Under the pieces are notes generated by a model. The model ran no database searches, was not told the DNA's origin, and worked only from the letters and a program-made list of their open reading frames with translations. DNA of 64,000 bases from Pseudomonas fluorescens (GTDB lineage Bacteria; Pseudomonadota; Gammaproteobacteria; Pseudomonadales; Pseudomonadaceae), in assembly GCF_902497895.1 (NCBI RefSeq), contig NZ_CABVHQ010000022.1:1-64000 (forward strand), written 5' to 3'. Numbering within the stretch: position 1 is the first letter of the stretch; every line of letters begins with the position of its first letter. The position numbers and the translations under genes were made by a program. Positions 1-10,068 of the stretch are shown piece by piece.

Positions 1-198
1 GGCTCCACGAAGTCTGCCGCCGGCAGGCGGCGGCGCGCTCGCGGCGCTCTGGCTGGCAGCCACGGCTTGACAGTCGGTGATGTCCAGCTGGATTTGTTGC
101 GAAGTCTGGCCCTTCATTGGCACGACTGTTTCCGCCCATCCCTGGGTACCGGCAAGTGACAAGGCGAGGCACAGACTTATGGACGATAACCTATTCAT
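1..198 (-). CDS. Secreted glycine-zipper (YMGG-like) family protein, 3' part outside window
   Basis: The reading frame opens with an ATG at 198 and runs off the left edge without a stop. It starts with a clear signal peptide (MNRLSSISLCLALSLAGTQG, then WA before the predicted cleavage). The mature part begins with a GQTSQQIQLDITDC stretch followed by an Ala/Ser/Gly/Pro-rich segment. The pattern GQ..QQ..D...C just after the signal peptide is typical of Pseudomonas YMGG-like glycine-zipper proteins, which are small envelope proteins of unknown role. Only 66 codons are visible, so the zipper itself is outside the window and the family call is an inference. Confidence 0.55.
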   Translation of the reverse strand, partial: MNRLSSISLCLALSLAGTQGWAETVVPMKGQTSQQIQLDITDCQAVAASQSAASAPPPAGGRLRGA

Positions 199-474
199 GA
201 AAACCTCCGACAAGGCCCAGCGCTCGGCAGAGGACTGGGTCGGGGGACAGGCAGGCAACGACATCGCACCTGGTGATTCTTGAGCTTCGTGCTCAAAAAT
301 TGTACACCGGTTTTTGCTACGGCTCGCCCTTGCCAAAGGTTATCGCGGGCCATCCGGCCAGTGACGGAAGTCGGCAGCGCCGTTCTTCCAAAATCCTTTC
401 GCGCTGGGGTCGCGGGAGGTCAGTACCGACGTTTTCCTGTCAGCAACCTGTTGATCAACAAGACCTGCGCTAAA

Positions 475-570
475 TGGCGGAAGGCAGCGGGAGTCGAACC
501 TGCCCGGGAACGGCTGCCGTCCCCAACCGGGTTTGAAGCCCGGCCGCGCCACCGGGCGCGATTGCCTTCC
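475..570 (-). tRNA. selC: tRNA-Sec (anticodon TCA)
   Basis: Read on the minus strand this is an unusually long tRNA (96 nt with the encoded CCA end). It has an extended acceptor stem GGAAGGCA pairing with TGCCTTCC, a long variable arm and the T-loop GGTTCGACTCC. The anticodon loop CTTCAAA gives anticodon TCA (complement at 534-536), so it reads UGA. Its 5' end lies only 6 nt after the stop codon of selB, so it is probably made from the same transcript and then processed. It is charged with Ser, converted to Sec by SelA and delivered by SelB to the UGA in fdoG, all encoded next door. Confidence 0.96.
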
Positions 571-576
571 TTGAAG

Positions 577-2496
577 TCAGCCTTCGGTCCGTTGGGCCAG
601 TGCGTTGTCCGCACGGATGCAGCGCTGGTCGCCAAGCCGTCGGGTCAAGCCAATCCGGTCGAAGAACTCAAGTATCTGAATGCTGCGCTTGCGGCCCAAG
701 CCCACCCTGTCGCGAAACTCCGCTGCCTGGATCTGCGGCTTATCAGCAACCAGTTGCACTAGCATAGTCGCCATTTGGCGTACCCTGGCGTCAGTGTAAA
801 ACAGGTCACGCACGACTTGATGCACCTTCCCTAGTCTGGCCATTTTGCGCAGCAGCAAGCGCACGGCAGCTTCGTCACGGCCGATAGCGCTGGCCAGGCC
901 GCGGACCCAGGGTGGATCGAAACCAGCCTGTTCGAGCAGCGGCTGCAATTGTTGCCACATGGCCTCGTCTTCTTCGCTCAGGCGCGCCTGGTGTTCGGGT
1001 AAATGCAGCCAGGGCCCACTGACTTCAATAACGCCGCTGGCCAGCAATTCGTCAAGCAAGCTGATGAATGTCGGCCGGTCCAGCGGCATCGCTGCGAACC
1101 GGCGCAAGCGATCGCGGTCCGGTCCCAGTTGGTCCGGTTCAAGTTGATGAAACCGCGCCAGTTGCTCCAGCAACGAAGCTTTAAGGGCCTGCCAACGGAC
1201 AACGCTGAACAACAATGGACCTTGGCGCGTGGTAATGACGCAGACATCAGGCGGTAAATTCCAGCTGCTGCGCAGGCGATTGAACTGACGCTCAAGGCGT
1301 TGCGGATCGAGTCCGGTATCACTGTTGGCAAGCAGCGCAGGCAGTACCTGTTCCAGACTTTCGGTTGCGGCCAACGCCTGCAGTTGCGCCAACCGCGCCG
1401 GACTGCGGCGTTGACGGGCTGGCGCGAATGGGTCCAGCACCCGACCACCCCCGAGGGTGCGTCGGGCGCTCTGGTCGCGCAGGACCAGGCGATCACCCTG
1501 CACCGCCTGCATCGGCGTATTCACCAACAGTTGCGCGAACATCCGCTCACCCGGTGCCAGGCGGATGCCCTCCAGCAATGCGACCCGGGCAGTGACGTCC
1601 TGAGTGCCCAGGTGCACGTGCACCGGACTGAAATGTTCGAAGGCCCTTGGCTCGCTGGCCAATAGCTGCATCTCGATGTCCAGGCGCCGGGTAGGCGCAT
1701 GCAGCCACTCGGCCAGCAGCCAGTCACCCCGGTGGATCTGTTCCAGGGCCAGACGTTCGGCACTCAGGTTCAACGCCACTCGTTGACCGGCCCAGGCCTC
1801 GACGGCGGCCTGATTCTGCGCATGCAAGCCACGCACCCGCACAGGCTTGCCGACTTGGCCCAACAGCAGCGTGTCGCCCACCTTCACCTGCCCGGCCAGG
1901 GCCGTGCCGGTGACCACAATACCAGCCCCGGCTATGCTGAAAGCACGGTCGATTGCCAAGCGAAAACCGCCGCCAACGCTGCGCTGCCGGACCTCGTTCT
2001 GGGCGGCCAGCAACGCCTGACGCAGGGCCTCGATACCCTCCCCGATCAGACTCGACACCGGGAACTGCGGTGCGCCGCAATAAGCTCCAGGCTCCAGCAA
2101 TGCCGTGACCTGGGCGTGTACCGCCTGTACCCGCGCCGGGTCGACCCGGTCGCACTTGCTGATCGCCACCAGCATCCGGGGGATCCCCAGCAACTCGACA
2201 ATCGCCAAATGCTCGCGGGTCTGAGGCATTACCCCGTCATCGGCCGCCACCACCAGCAGCACCAGGTCAATGCCCTGGGCGCCAGCGAGCATGTTATGGA
2301 TGAAGCGCTCATGGCCGGGCACGTCGATAAAGCCAGTCAGGGCCGCACCCGGTTCCAGCGCCGCGTAGAGGTAGCCCAGGTCGATGGTGAGGCCACGTTC
2401 GCGTTCTTCCCGGCGACGATCACCGGCCTGGCCGGTCAGGGCCTGGAGCAAGGTAGTCTTGCCGTGGTCTATGTGCCCCGCAGTGCCGACAATCAC
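577..2496 (-). CDS. selB: Selenocysteine-specific translation elongation factor SelB
   Basis: SelB is the EF-Tu-like GTPase that carries Sec-tRNA(Sec) to ribosomes paused at a UGA followed by a SECIS hairpin. The protein (639 aa) has the G1 motif [13 protein letters not shown] at its N-terminus, a RGLTIDLGY switch region, DVPGHE (G3) and SKCD (G4). It then has EF-Tu-like domains 2 and 3 and C-terminal winged-helix repeats that bind the SECIS RNA. I chose the GTG at 2496 because the protein then begins right before the G1 motif as in the family, and it overlaps the selA stop in a GTGA. A longer frame reaches 2691 but its extra N-terminus is out-of-frame selA sequence. selC follows after 6 nt. 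Confidence 0.96.
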   Translation of the reverse strand: MIVGTAGHIDHGKTTLLQALTGQAGDRRREERERGLTIDLGYLYAALEPGAALTGFIDVPGHERFIHNMLAGAQGIDLVLLVVAADDGVMPQTREHLAIVELLGIPRMLVAISKCDRVDPARVQAVHAQVTALLEPGAYCGAPQFPVSSLIGEGIEALRQALLAAQNEVRQRSVGGGFRLAIDRAFSIAGAGIVVTGTALAGQVKVGDTLLLGQVGKPVRVRGLHAQNQAAVEAWAGQRVALNLSAERLALEQIHRGDWLLAEWLHAPTRRLDIEMQLLASEPRAFEHFSPVHVHLGTQDVTARVALLEGIRLAPGERMFAQLLVNTPMQAVQGDRLVLRDQSARRTLGGGRVLDPFAPARQRRSPARLAQLQALAATESLEQVLPALLANSDTGLDPQRLERQFNRLRSSWNLPPDVCVITTRQGPLLFSVVRWQALKASLLEQLARFHQLEPDQLGPDRDRLRRFAAMPLDRPTFISLLDELLASGVIEVSGPWLHLPEHQARLSEEDEAMWQQLQPLLEQAGFDPPWVRGLASAIGRDEAAVRLLLRKMARLGKVHQVVRDLFYTDARVRQMATMLVQLVADKPQIQAAEFRDRVGLGRKRSIQILEFFDRIGLTRRLGDQRCIRADNALAQRTEG

Positions 2497-3923
2497 CCTG
2501 CCCGGCCCTCCTCTTGCAGTTGATCGAGTTGGGCCAACCACGCCGCTTCGTCGTCCAGTTGGCGCAGGTCCAGCCATAGAGCATCGTCGTCGATGCGCCC
2601 GAGCACCGGAATGGGCAAGGCTCGCAAGGCTTTCTCCAGGCCGTGCAGCTGTCGTCCGCGCAACCGTTTGGGTACGTGCGGGCGCAGACACAGAGCGGCA
2701 CTTGGCAGCCGGGCCACCGGTTGGCTGCCGCTGCCGATCATTCCCAGCGCCGGCAGCGCAGCCACACTCCAGCCGTCGCCCAATACCCGCGCCAACAGCG
2801 GGCGCAGGCGTTCGGCCTGGGCGAGGATATCGGCCTGCGGGCGGGTGAGCAGGCGCAGACTGGGCAAGCGTTCGGCCAGCCGATCGGGGTCGCGGTAGAG
2901 CCCCAGCACCGCTTCGAGGGCGGCCAGGGTCAGTTTGTCCACCCGCAAGGCACGCTTGAGCGGGTTCTTCTTGATCCGCGCGATCAGGTCCTTGCGGCCG
3001 ACGATCAATCCCGCCTGAGGGCCACCCAACAACTTGTCACCGCTGAAGGTGACGATATCGGCCCCATCGGTAAGGGCCTGGCGCACCGTGGGTTCGGCGG
3101 GCAGGCCCCAGCGGGTCAGGTCCAACAGGCTACCGCTGCCCAGGTCCGCGAGCAGCGGCAACCCGTGTCGGTGGGCCAGTTGCGCAAGCTCGGCAGTCGG
3201 CACCTGGGCGGTGAAGCCCTGGATGCTGTAGTTGCTGGTGTGCACGCGCATCAACAGTCCGCTGCGCGGGCCGATGGCAGCTTCGTAATCCCGGGCATGG
3301 GTGCGGTTGGTGGTGCCCACTTCCTGCAGCCTGACCCCGGCCCGGGCCATGATGTCGGGAATGCGAAAAGCACCGCCGATTTCGATCAGCTCACCTCGGG
3401 AGATAATGCCCTCCTTGCGCGCGCCCAGGCTGTTGAGGGCGAGCAACACGGCGGCGGCGTTGTTGTTGACCACCGTCACCGCCTCGGCACCGGTCAGCTC
3501 GCGGATCAGGCCTTCGATCAAGTCGTCGCGGTCGCCGCGCTTGCCGCTTTGCAAGTCGAATTCCAGATTGAGCGGATAGCGGGCAGCCAGTTGCACTGCC
3601 TCAATGGCTTCCTCCGGCAGCAGCGCCCGACCGAGGTTGGTATGCAGCACAGTCCCTGTGAGATTGAACACCCTGCGGAGCTGGCTGCGATGCTGGATGG
3701 CCAGACGCTCGCCTGCCCTCCCCGCCAATACGTCGGGGGCGATTTCAACGGCATCCAGTTCACCCTTGTGCACCGGCTCGCGCAAGTCATCAAGCAGTTG
3801 CCGCAGGCCGGCCAGCAGCGCGTCATGCCCGTAACGCTCGGCCAGCAACTGGCAGGCAGGATGGCGCAGCAAGCTGTCGATGGAGGGCAGCCGCAATGCC
3901 TGGCTGGCGGATCTGGCGGACAT
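2493..3923 (-). CDS. selA: L-seryl-tRNA(Sec) selenium transferase SelA
   Basis: SelA is the PLP enzyme that converts seryl-tRNA(Sec) to selenocysteinyl-tRNA(Sec) using selenophosphate. The 476 aa length is usual for bacterial SelA. The PLP-binding lysine sits in [12 protein letters not shown], preceded by [10 protein letters not shown]. Upstream are the substrate-site segments [18 protein letters not shown] and [13 protein letters not shown]. The gene overlaps selB by 4 nt (GTGA) and lies 93 nt downstream of fdhE in the same direction, so it is likely at the end of the formate dehydrogenase transcript. selD, which makes selenophosphate, is not in the window and must be elsewhere. Confidence 0.96.
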   Translation of the reverse strand: MSARSASQALRLPSIDSLLRHPACQLLAERYGHDALLAGLRQLLDDLREPVHKGELDAVEIAPDVLAGRAGERLAIQHRSQLRRVFNLTGTVLHTNLGRALLPEEAIEAVQLAARYPLNLEFDLQSGKRGDRDDLIEGLIRELTGAEAVTVVNNNAAAVLLALNSLGARKEGIISRGELIEIGGAFRIPDIMARAGVRLQEVGTTNRTHARDYEAAIGPRSGLLMRVHTSNYSIQGFTAQVPTAELAQLAHRHGLPLLADLGSGSLLDLTRWGLPAEPTVRQALTDGADIVTFSGDKLLGGPQAGLIVGRKDLIARIKKNPLKRALRVDKLTLAALEAVLGLYRDPDRLAERLPSLRLLTRPQADILAQAERLRPLLARVLGDGWSVAALPALGMIGSGSQPVARLPSAALCLRPHVPKRLRGRQLHGLEKALRALPIPVLGRIDDDALWLDLRQLDDEAAWLAQLDQLQEEGRAG

Positions 3924-4016
3924 CAGAGGCTCCCGGAAGCGATTGACCGTCGCGTCTGAGTGTAGCCGCTGAGCTCATAGGCATAAGCTCGCAGGGGCAA
4001 GCTCAAAGGGATAAGC

Positions 4017-4943
4017 TCAGTCGCCTCCCGGTGCCAGCATCAGATTGGGTGACAGGCGCTGATAGCCTTCCTGCTCCAGGCGCATGTCCAGGATCAGGCT
4101 GGACAGATCCGCCGAGAGCGCTTCGGCTTCGGCGTCGTTCTCCAGGTAGATCAATTTCAGATAGCTGTTGCAGCCGGGACAGACTTCCGCCCGCAACGGC
4201 GCCTGATTGGCGGCGTGCCGGTCATCCTCGAAGCTGACGTATTCAAGCCCCTTGCTCTGTTCGCAATACACGCATTTGACCCGCACCACGTGCCATTCGC
4301 AGGCACACAACGAGCACACCAGATAACGCAAACCGTTGTATTTGCCGCGATGATGAATGACCCCGGCCATCGCCGGCGAGCCGCAGGCCGGGCATTGGCT
4401 GAGGCTGTCGCCACGCTGCAGTTCAAGGTTTGGCGTGTTCAGCAGCCAATGGCTCCAGGCCGCTTGCAGCGCAGCACCGAGAAACGGCGCCAGCGCCGCC
4501 GGCAGCAGTGAATATTGGCCGCTGACCAAAGCAATCGCCCAGGCTTTGCGTTGCCCGGTGTTGGCGTTGCGCAAGGTGGCCAGCGCTTTTTCTATCGCCG
4601 GTTGAGGCGGTGCCGGATAACGCTGCAACAAGGCCTCGAGATACGGCAGCCAAACGTCTTCGCGTACCAGACTGTCGGCAGCGAACGGTGGCAAGCCATG
4701 TTCCACGCACACCCGCAGGCGTTCGGGATCGAGCATGGCGGCCACGGGCGGATCGTCCATCAGGCGCTGCTGAACATGACACAGACCCGCGATCAAACGC
4801 AGATAGTCCGCCAGTGGATGCTCGTCGGCCAGGCGTTCCAGGCGCAATGCGCGCAAGGTGAACAGGTTGTTCGGTGGCAGGTGCAGAAACGGCGGTGAAC
4901 TCGCCGCCGCTTCTATCTGCCCGGGCTCGAGGATCGTGGCCAA
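4017..4943 (-). CDS. fdhE: Formate dehydrogenase accessory protein FdhE
   Basis: FdhE is a cytoplasmic rubredoxin-like factor needed to assemble and check respiratory formate dehydrogenase before Tat export. The C-terminal half carries four zinc-ribbon type pairs: CPACG, CSLCACE, CVYCEQ and CPGCNSY, as in E. coli FdhE. I chose a TTG start at 4943. It is preceded by AAGGA at a 7-nt distance, sits just after the fdoI stop (TGA at 4948-4950), and makes the protein begin with LATILEPGQIE, close to the usual Pseudomonas start. An alternative in-frame start at 4988 would overlap fdoI by 41 nt. It is cotranscribed with fdoGHI. Confidence 0.93.
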   Translation of the reverse strand: MATILEPGQIEAAASSPPFLHLPPNNLFTLRALRLERLADEHPLADYLRLIAGLCHVQQRLMDDPPVAAMLDPERLRVCVEHGLPPFAADSLVREDVWLPYLEALLQRYPAPPQPAIEKALATLRNANTGQRKAWAIALVSGQYSLLPAALAPFLGAALQAAWSHWLLNTPNLELQRGDSLSQCPACGSPAMAGVIHHRGKYNGLRYLVCSLCACEWHVVRVKCVYCEQSKGLEYVSFEDDRHAANQAPLRAEVCPGCNSYLKLIYLENDAEAEALSADLSSLILDMRLEQEGYQRLSPNLMLAPGGD

Positions 4944-4947
4944 GGGG

Positions 4948-5601
4948 TCATCCTTTTTTCGTGATCGGTCGCTCAGGCGTCTCGTCACCGGTCACTTCCC
5001 GGTACCAGAGTTCATGGTGTTTTTTTGCCCAGGCGCGGCTGACCCCACCACGCACCATGGCGTGGACCGAACCGCGAATCCAGATACCAGCGTAGACGTG
5101 GACGATGATGCTCAATACCAGGATGAACCCCGCCAACGCATGCAGCAGCATCGCCCAGCGAAGGCTGGTGATGCCGAAATACTCGCTGAACCAGGCGCGC
5201 CAGATCACCAGCCCGCTGAACAGCAGTACCAGCATGCAGATCAGCAACACCCAGAACAGCAGCTTCTGCCCCGGGTTGTACTTGCCGATCGGCGGCACGC
5301 CCTCCTCCTCGTTACGCATCACGCGCCCGACGCGCCTGAGCCATAACCGGTCGTTGGCGCTGAAGTAATTCGCCCGCCAGAAACTGAACACCAGGCCGAG
5401 GAACAGCACAAACATCGCCACGCCCATGTACGGATGCAGAATGCGCGTCCACGAGCCGCCGCCAAACAGGTTGCTGAGCCAGAACAACCCTGGATGGAAC
5501 AAGGCCAGACCCGACAGCGCGGCCATGAGAAACAGAATCGCCACCAGCCAGTGATTGGTGCGCTGGTTGGCGGTGTAGCGCAGGATAGGTTTGTCGTTCA
5601 T
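4948..5601 (-). CDS. fdoI: Formate dehydrogenase, cytochrome b556 (gamma) subunit
   Basis: This is the membrane subunit that takes electrons from the Fe-S subunit and passes them to quinone through two b hemes. The 217 aa protein has four hydrophobic helices, starting at about [20 protein letters not shown], then [33 protein letters not shown] and [20 protein letters not shown]. Histidines fit for heme ligation lie in TNHW, LHPYMG, LLHA and IVHVYAG. Start ATGA overlaps the fdoH stop by 4 nt, and fdhE follows directly. The set matches the FdnI/FdoI family; FdoI is used because the three structural genes together resemble formate dehydrogenase-O/N. Confidence 0.94.
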   Translation of the reverse strand: MNDKPILRYTANQRTNHWLVAILFLMAALSGLALFHPGLFWLSNLFGGGSWTRILHPYMGVAMFVLFLGLVFSFWRANYFSANDRLWLRRVGRVMRNEEEGVPPIGKYNPGQKLLFWVLLICMLVLLFSGLVIWRAWFSEYFGITSLRWAMLLHALAGFILVLSIIVHVYAGIWIRGSVHAMVRGGVSRAWAKKHHELWYREVTGDETPERPITKKG

Positions 5602-6542
5602 GGCCTGTCCTCCCCGCCCGGCTTCCCGGGATCAAAGGTGTGCACCGACGGATCGACTTCATGCACGACCGGGTCGATGGTGGTCGGATGTTCGTCCTCC
5701 TCGACCAACTGCGGCCCGATGCGCACGTAGTGGAAGAACCCGGCCAGCACCGCCGCGCCCATGGCCAATAACGCCAGGGGTTTGCTCAGGCCTTTCCACA
5801 GGTCCACCAGCGGACTGATCGCCGGGTGATCCGGCAGCCCGGCATATAACCTGGGTGTGTCGGCATGGTGCAGCACATACATGACGTGGGTGCCGCCGAC
5901 ACCCTCGGGGTCATACAAGCCGGCGTTTTCGAAACCGCGGCTCTTGAGGTCGACGATGCGTTCGGCGGCGTGTTCTTTCATGTCTTCCTTGGTGCCGAAG
6001 ACAATGGCGCCGGTCGGACAGGTTTTCACGCAGGCCGGTTCCAGTCCCACCGCCACCCGGTCCGAGCACAGTGTGCACTTGTAGGCCTTGTGGTCCTTTT
6101 GCGAGATACGCGGGATGTTGAAAGGGCAACCCGTGATGCAATACCCGCAGCCGATGCAATGGTCCTGATCGAAGTCGACGATGCCGTTGGCGTGCTTGAT
6201 GATCGCCCCCGGGCTCGGGCACGCCGCCAGGCAGCCGGGCTCGGCGCAGTGCATGCAGCCGTCCTTGCGAATCAGCCATTCCAGGTTGCCGGCAGCGGTT
6301 TCATGCTCGGTGAAGCGCATCAAGGTCCAGGTGTCTGCGCTGAGGTCATGAGGGTTGTCGTAGGTACCGAAGTTGTGACCGACATCGTCGCGCAGCTCGT
6401 TCCATTCCGAGCAGGCGACCTGGCAGGCCTTGCAGCCGATGCACTTGGTGGTGTCGATCAGCTTGGCCACTTCCTCTTGAGTGCGCACCGAAGGCGGAAC
6501 GGTGGTGGTGGCCGAACGGGCGATGATGTCTTGGCTGGCCAT
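5598..6542 (-). CDS. fdoH: Formate dehydrogenase, iron-sulfur (beta) subunit
   Basis: This subunit relays electrons through four [4Fe-4S] clusters from the molybdenum site to the cytochrome. Four cysteine groups are visible in order: [42 protein letters not shown], and CTLCSDR with CVKTCP. A single C-terminal membrane anchor ([18 protein letters not shown]) follows, as in E. coli FdnH/FdoH; the tail after it is acidic. Its start lies directly after the fdoG stop and its stop overlaps fdoI by 4 nt. It has no Tat signal of its own and is expected to be exported with the alpha subunit. Confidence 0.95.
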   Translation of the reverse strand: MASQDIIARSATTTVPPSVRTQEEVAKLIDTTKCIGCKACQVACSEWNELRDDVGHNFGTYDNPHDLSADTWTLMRFTEHETAAGNLEWLIRKDGCMHCAEPGCLAACPSPGAIIKHANGIVDFDQDHCIGCGYCITGCPFNIPRISQKDHKAYKCTLCSDRVAVGLEPACVKTCPTGAIVFGTKEDMKEHAAERIVDLKSRGFENAGLYDPEGVGGTHVMYVLHHADTPRLYAGLPDHPAISPLVDLWKGLSKPLALLAMGAAVLAGFFHYVRIGPQLVEEDEHPTTIDPVVHEVDPSVHTFDPGKPGGEDRP

Positions 6543-9500
6543 TTAGACTTTCTCCACGTTGACCAGGAATGACTTGGATTCCGGGGTCTGGGTGTTGCCA
6601 TCGCCGAGGAATGGCACCAGGGTGTTGGTCAGGTAACCGTGACGGGTGGCGCCGGTGAAGCCCCAGTGCAACGGAATACCGATCTGGTGCACCACCTGAT
6701 TGTTGACCTGCAGCGGACGGATCCGCTTGGTCACCACCGCCACCGCTTCGATATGCCCGCGTTTGCAACTGACCCGCACCCGGTCACCGGCGGCAATGCC
6801 CTTCTCCTTGGCCAGCGCTTCACCAATCTCGACAAACTGCTCAGGCTGGGTCACGGCATTGATCGGACAATGCTTGGTCCAGAAGTGGAAGTGCTCGGTC
6901 AGCCGGTAGCTGGTTGCCGCGTAAGGGAAGTCCTTGGCCTGCCCGAGGGTGTCCCAGACCGAATCGAAGATCCGCCCGGCCGGGTTGCTGGTCGCCTGCT
7001 TGTTGTTCGGGTGCATCGGGTTGATGCCGATAGGCGTCTCGAACGGTTCGTAATGCTCCGGGAACGGTCCTTCGTTCATCTTGTCGAGGGCGAAGAAACG
7101 GGCCACGCCTTCGGGGTTCATGATGAACGGGTTGATGCCCGCTTCCGGTGCGGCGTCGACCTTGTAGTCGGGCACGTCGGTGCCGGTCCAGACCTTGCCG
7201 TTCCACCACACCAGCCGTTTGTTCTCGGCCCAGGGTTTGCCTTGAGGGTCGCAAGAGGCACGGTTGTAGAGAATCCGCCGGTTCATCGGCCAGGCCCAGG
7301 CCCACCCCAGGTTCTGCTTCATGCCGAAGGGGTCGCTGTTGTCGCGACGGGCCATCAGGTTGCCCTGCTCGGTCCAGCTGCCGCAGAAGATCCAGCAGCC
7401 GGACGCCGTGCTGCCATCGTCCTTGAGCTGGGCGAAGCCGGACAACTGCTGCCCGGCCTTGACCACCACAGCGCCTGTGGCGTCGGTGACATCGGCGATG
7501 GCGTAGCCGTTGGATTCCCGGGCCAGCTCTTCCGGCGTGGGATCATCGGGCATCTTGTAGGGCCAGTCGAGCTTGAGGATCGGCTCGGCCCAGGCACCGC
7601 CATTGGCTTGGTAACGCTGGCGCAGGCGCAAGAACAGATCGCTCATGATTTTCACGTCGGTGCGCGCTTGCCCCGGGCCATCGGCGCCTTTCCAGTGCCA
7701 TTGCAGCCAGCGGCCGCTGTTGACCAGCGAGCCGTTTTCTTCGGCGAAGCAGGTGGTGGGCAGGCGGATGACTTCGGTCTGGATGTTGGCCGTTTCCACA
7801 TCGTTGTAAGGCCCGACGTTGCGCCAGAACTCCGAGGTCTCGGTGGCCAGCGGGTCCATCACCACCAGCCACTTGAGTTTGGCCAGCGCCTTCATCACAC
7901 GGTTCTTGTCAGGCAAGGCGGCGATCGGGTTGAAGCCCTGGCAAACGTAGCCATTGACCTCGCCCTTGCCCATCATGTCGAACATTTTCAGGATGTCGTA
8001 GCCGGGGATGTCGAGCTTGGGCAGCCAGTCGTAGCCCCAATGGTTCTCTGCGGTGGCATTGGCGCCGTACCAGGCCTTCATCAGGCTGACGTGGAACTTG
8101 CCGTAGTTCTGCCAATAGGACATCTGCCCGGGGCGCAACGGCTTGAGTGCGCGCTTGGCGATGTAGGCGTCATAGTCCTGCTCGGCGTCGGCCGGCAGGG
8201 TCAGGTAACCGGGCAGCAGATTGGACAGTAGCCCAAGGTCGGTCAGGCCCTGGATATTGGAGTGCCCGCGCAGGGCATTGACGCCCCCGCCCGGCATGCC
8301 GACGTTGCCCAGCAGCAGTTGCACCATGGCCGCGCTGCGGATCATCTGCGAACCGGTCGAATGCTGGGTCCAACCCAGGGCGTAGAGGATCGTCATGGTC
8401 TTGCCCGGTTGCGAGCAAGTGGCGATCTCTTCCCAGATCTTCAGCATGCTGTCTTGCGGCATGCCGCAGACCTGACTGGCCAGCTCCAGGGTGTAGCGGC
8501 TGTAGTGGTGTTTCATCAGCTGGTAGACGCAGCGTGGGTCCTGCAAGGTCGGGTCGACTTTGGCAAAGCCGTCCTCGCCGATTTCATAGCCCCAGCTCGA
8601 CTTGTCGCTGTAGGTGCGCTTGGTTGCGTCGTAACCGGTAAACAGCCCGTCCTCGAAACCGAAGTCGGATTTGACGATGAACGACACGTCCGTATAGGCA
8701 CGTACATACTCGTGCTGGAGCTTGTCTTCAGTGAGCAAATAGTTGATCAATCCGCCCATGAAGGCGATGTCGGTACCCGTGCGGATCGGCGCGTAATAGT
8801 CGGCCACCGAGGCCGTACGGGTGAACCTTGGATCGACCACGATCAGCCGCGCCTTGTTGTGGGCTTTGGCTTCGGTCACCCATTTGAAGCCACAAGGGTG
8901 GGCTTCGGCGGCATTGCCACCCATCACCAGGACCAGATTCGCGTTGGCGATATCGGTCCAGTGGTTGGTCATGGCACCACGGCCATACGTCGGGGCAAGA
9001 CTTGCCACCGTCGGGCCATGTCAGACACGTGCCTGGTTATCGAACCCCAGCATGCCCAGGCTGCGAATGACCTTGTGAGTCATGTAACCGGACTCGTTGG
9101 AGGACGCGGAGGCAGCAAGGAAACCGGTGGTCAGCCAGCGATTCACCGTTTGCCCCTGGGCGTTCTTCTCGACGAAGTTGGCGTCACGGTCGGCCTTCAT
9201 CAGGTCGGCGACGCGATCCATCGCTTCATCCCAGGACACCCGCGTCCACTCCTCGCTGCCCGGCTTGCGCACCTGCGGGTATTGCAGGCGGCTGGGGCTA
9301 TGGATGAAGTCCAGCAGGCCCGCGCCTTTGGGGCACAGGGTGCCGCGGTTGACTGGATGGTCGGCATCGCCTTCGATATGAATGATGCTCTGGGCGACGT
9401 TCTTTGCCGTATCGCCCTGGCTGTACATGATCAAGCCGCAACCCACCGAGCAGTAGGGGCAGGTGTTGCGGGTTTCATGGGTATGGGCCAGCTTGAAGTG

Positions 9501-9611
9501 GCGCACTTGCTCGGCGAAGGCAGGCGTCGGGGCCATGCCCAGCGCGGCCAGGCTCGAGCCCCCAAGGCCGAGCGCGGCGACCTTGAAGAACTGACGACGG
9601 TTGAGGTCCAT
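6543..9611 (-). CDS. fdoG: Formate dehydrogenase, selenocysteine-containing alpha subunit (in-frame UGA, Sec197)
   Basis: This is the catalytic molybdopterin subunit that oxidises formate to CO2 on the periplasmic face. The N-terminus is a Tat signal with RRQFFK, ending TPAFA. A [4Fe-4S] site follows (NTCPYCSVGCG, then CPKG). The frame meets a TGA at 9021-9023, codon 197, inside ARV-TGA-HGPTVASLAP, which is exactly the Sec position of E. coli FdnG/FdoG. Reading continues in the same frame for 825 more codons to the TAA at 6543. The full protein is 1022 aa, the family's usual length. A SECIS-like hairpin follows the UGA and the complete Sec machinery lies downstream, so this is recoding, not a frameshift or pseudogene. 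Confidence 0.96.
8978..9020 (-). promoter_or_regulatory. Bacterial SECIS-type hairpin directly after the fdoG UGA
   Basis: Immediately 3' of the UGA on the coding strand, CATGGCC (9020-9014) can pair with GGCCGTG (8984-8978). The apical part GGCA-AGTCT-TGCC (9006-8994) forms a short stem with an AGTCT loop. The distance and the loop resemble the E. coli fdnG/fdhF SECIS recognised by the SelB winged-helix domain. The fold was judged by eye. Confidence 0.75.
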
Positions 9612-10068
9612 CGTGCACTCCTGATCAGGTGGAAGTACCCGGTATTAACCAGGATCCAGGACGATCACGGTGACGGCTGTAGAGTCACCGACACTTGACA
9701 TTTTAGTCAGGATTGCCCGGGGCACGATGAAAACCGATCATCGGTGGTGCCGGGCAGCGTTCTACGAGCTGTGCGGCGTTGATGAGTCAGGTGGGTGGTT
9801 TTTGGGTTAGCTGCGCCTGCCCCGTAATAAGACGTTTCAGCGAATCAACAATGCCTGGCCCTTGGGCGAATGGACCCGCTTTTATCAAGGCCCATCCTTC
9901 ATCTTTTGAATCACTTCCGCGCACAGCTTTCGCTTGTTCACGTAGTAAAGTAGCAATCAAGCAGCAGCAGAACGCCGCATAGCTCTTTTAGTGGTTATGT
10001 GCGGCTACTTATTGGGCAGAAAAATAGTATGAAAATATAAACCCAACATGAAAATACAAGGTGTATTT
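9612..10068. promoter_or_regulatory. fdoG upstream region with two inverted repeats
   Basis: This 457-bp stretch holds no convincing gene. It must contain the fdoG promoter (minus strand). Two symmetric sequences stand out: CGGTGAC/GTCACCG with a 9-nt loop (9668-9690), and the 13-bp palindrome ACCGAT-C-ATCGGT (9733-9745). A TAAAAT box lies between them on the minus strand but no good -35 is seen. A short open frame at 9779-9982 has no ribosome binding site and no recognisable product. The AT-rich end near 10000-10068 belongs to the orphan gene that follows. Confidence 0.4.

Noticed and set aside
282..298. TTGAGC-TTCGT-GCTCAA hairpin as terminator after selC
   Set aside because: On the minus strand the T-run lies on the 5' side of the stem and not after it, so it does not look like an intrinsic terminator for selC; it is also 180 nt away.
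9021..9023. Stop codon or frameshift breaking fdoG
   Set aside because: The frame is the same on both sides, the residue context is that of the known Sec site, and selA, selB, selC and a SECIS-like hairpin are present.
9779..9982. Short plus-strand open frame upstream of the orphan secreted gene
   Set aside because: No ribosome binding site, no recognisable domain and composition like non-coding DNA.
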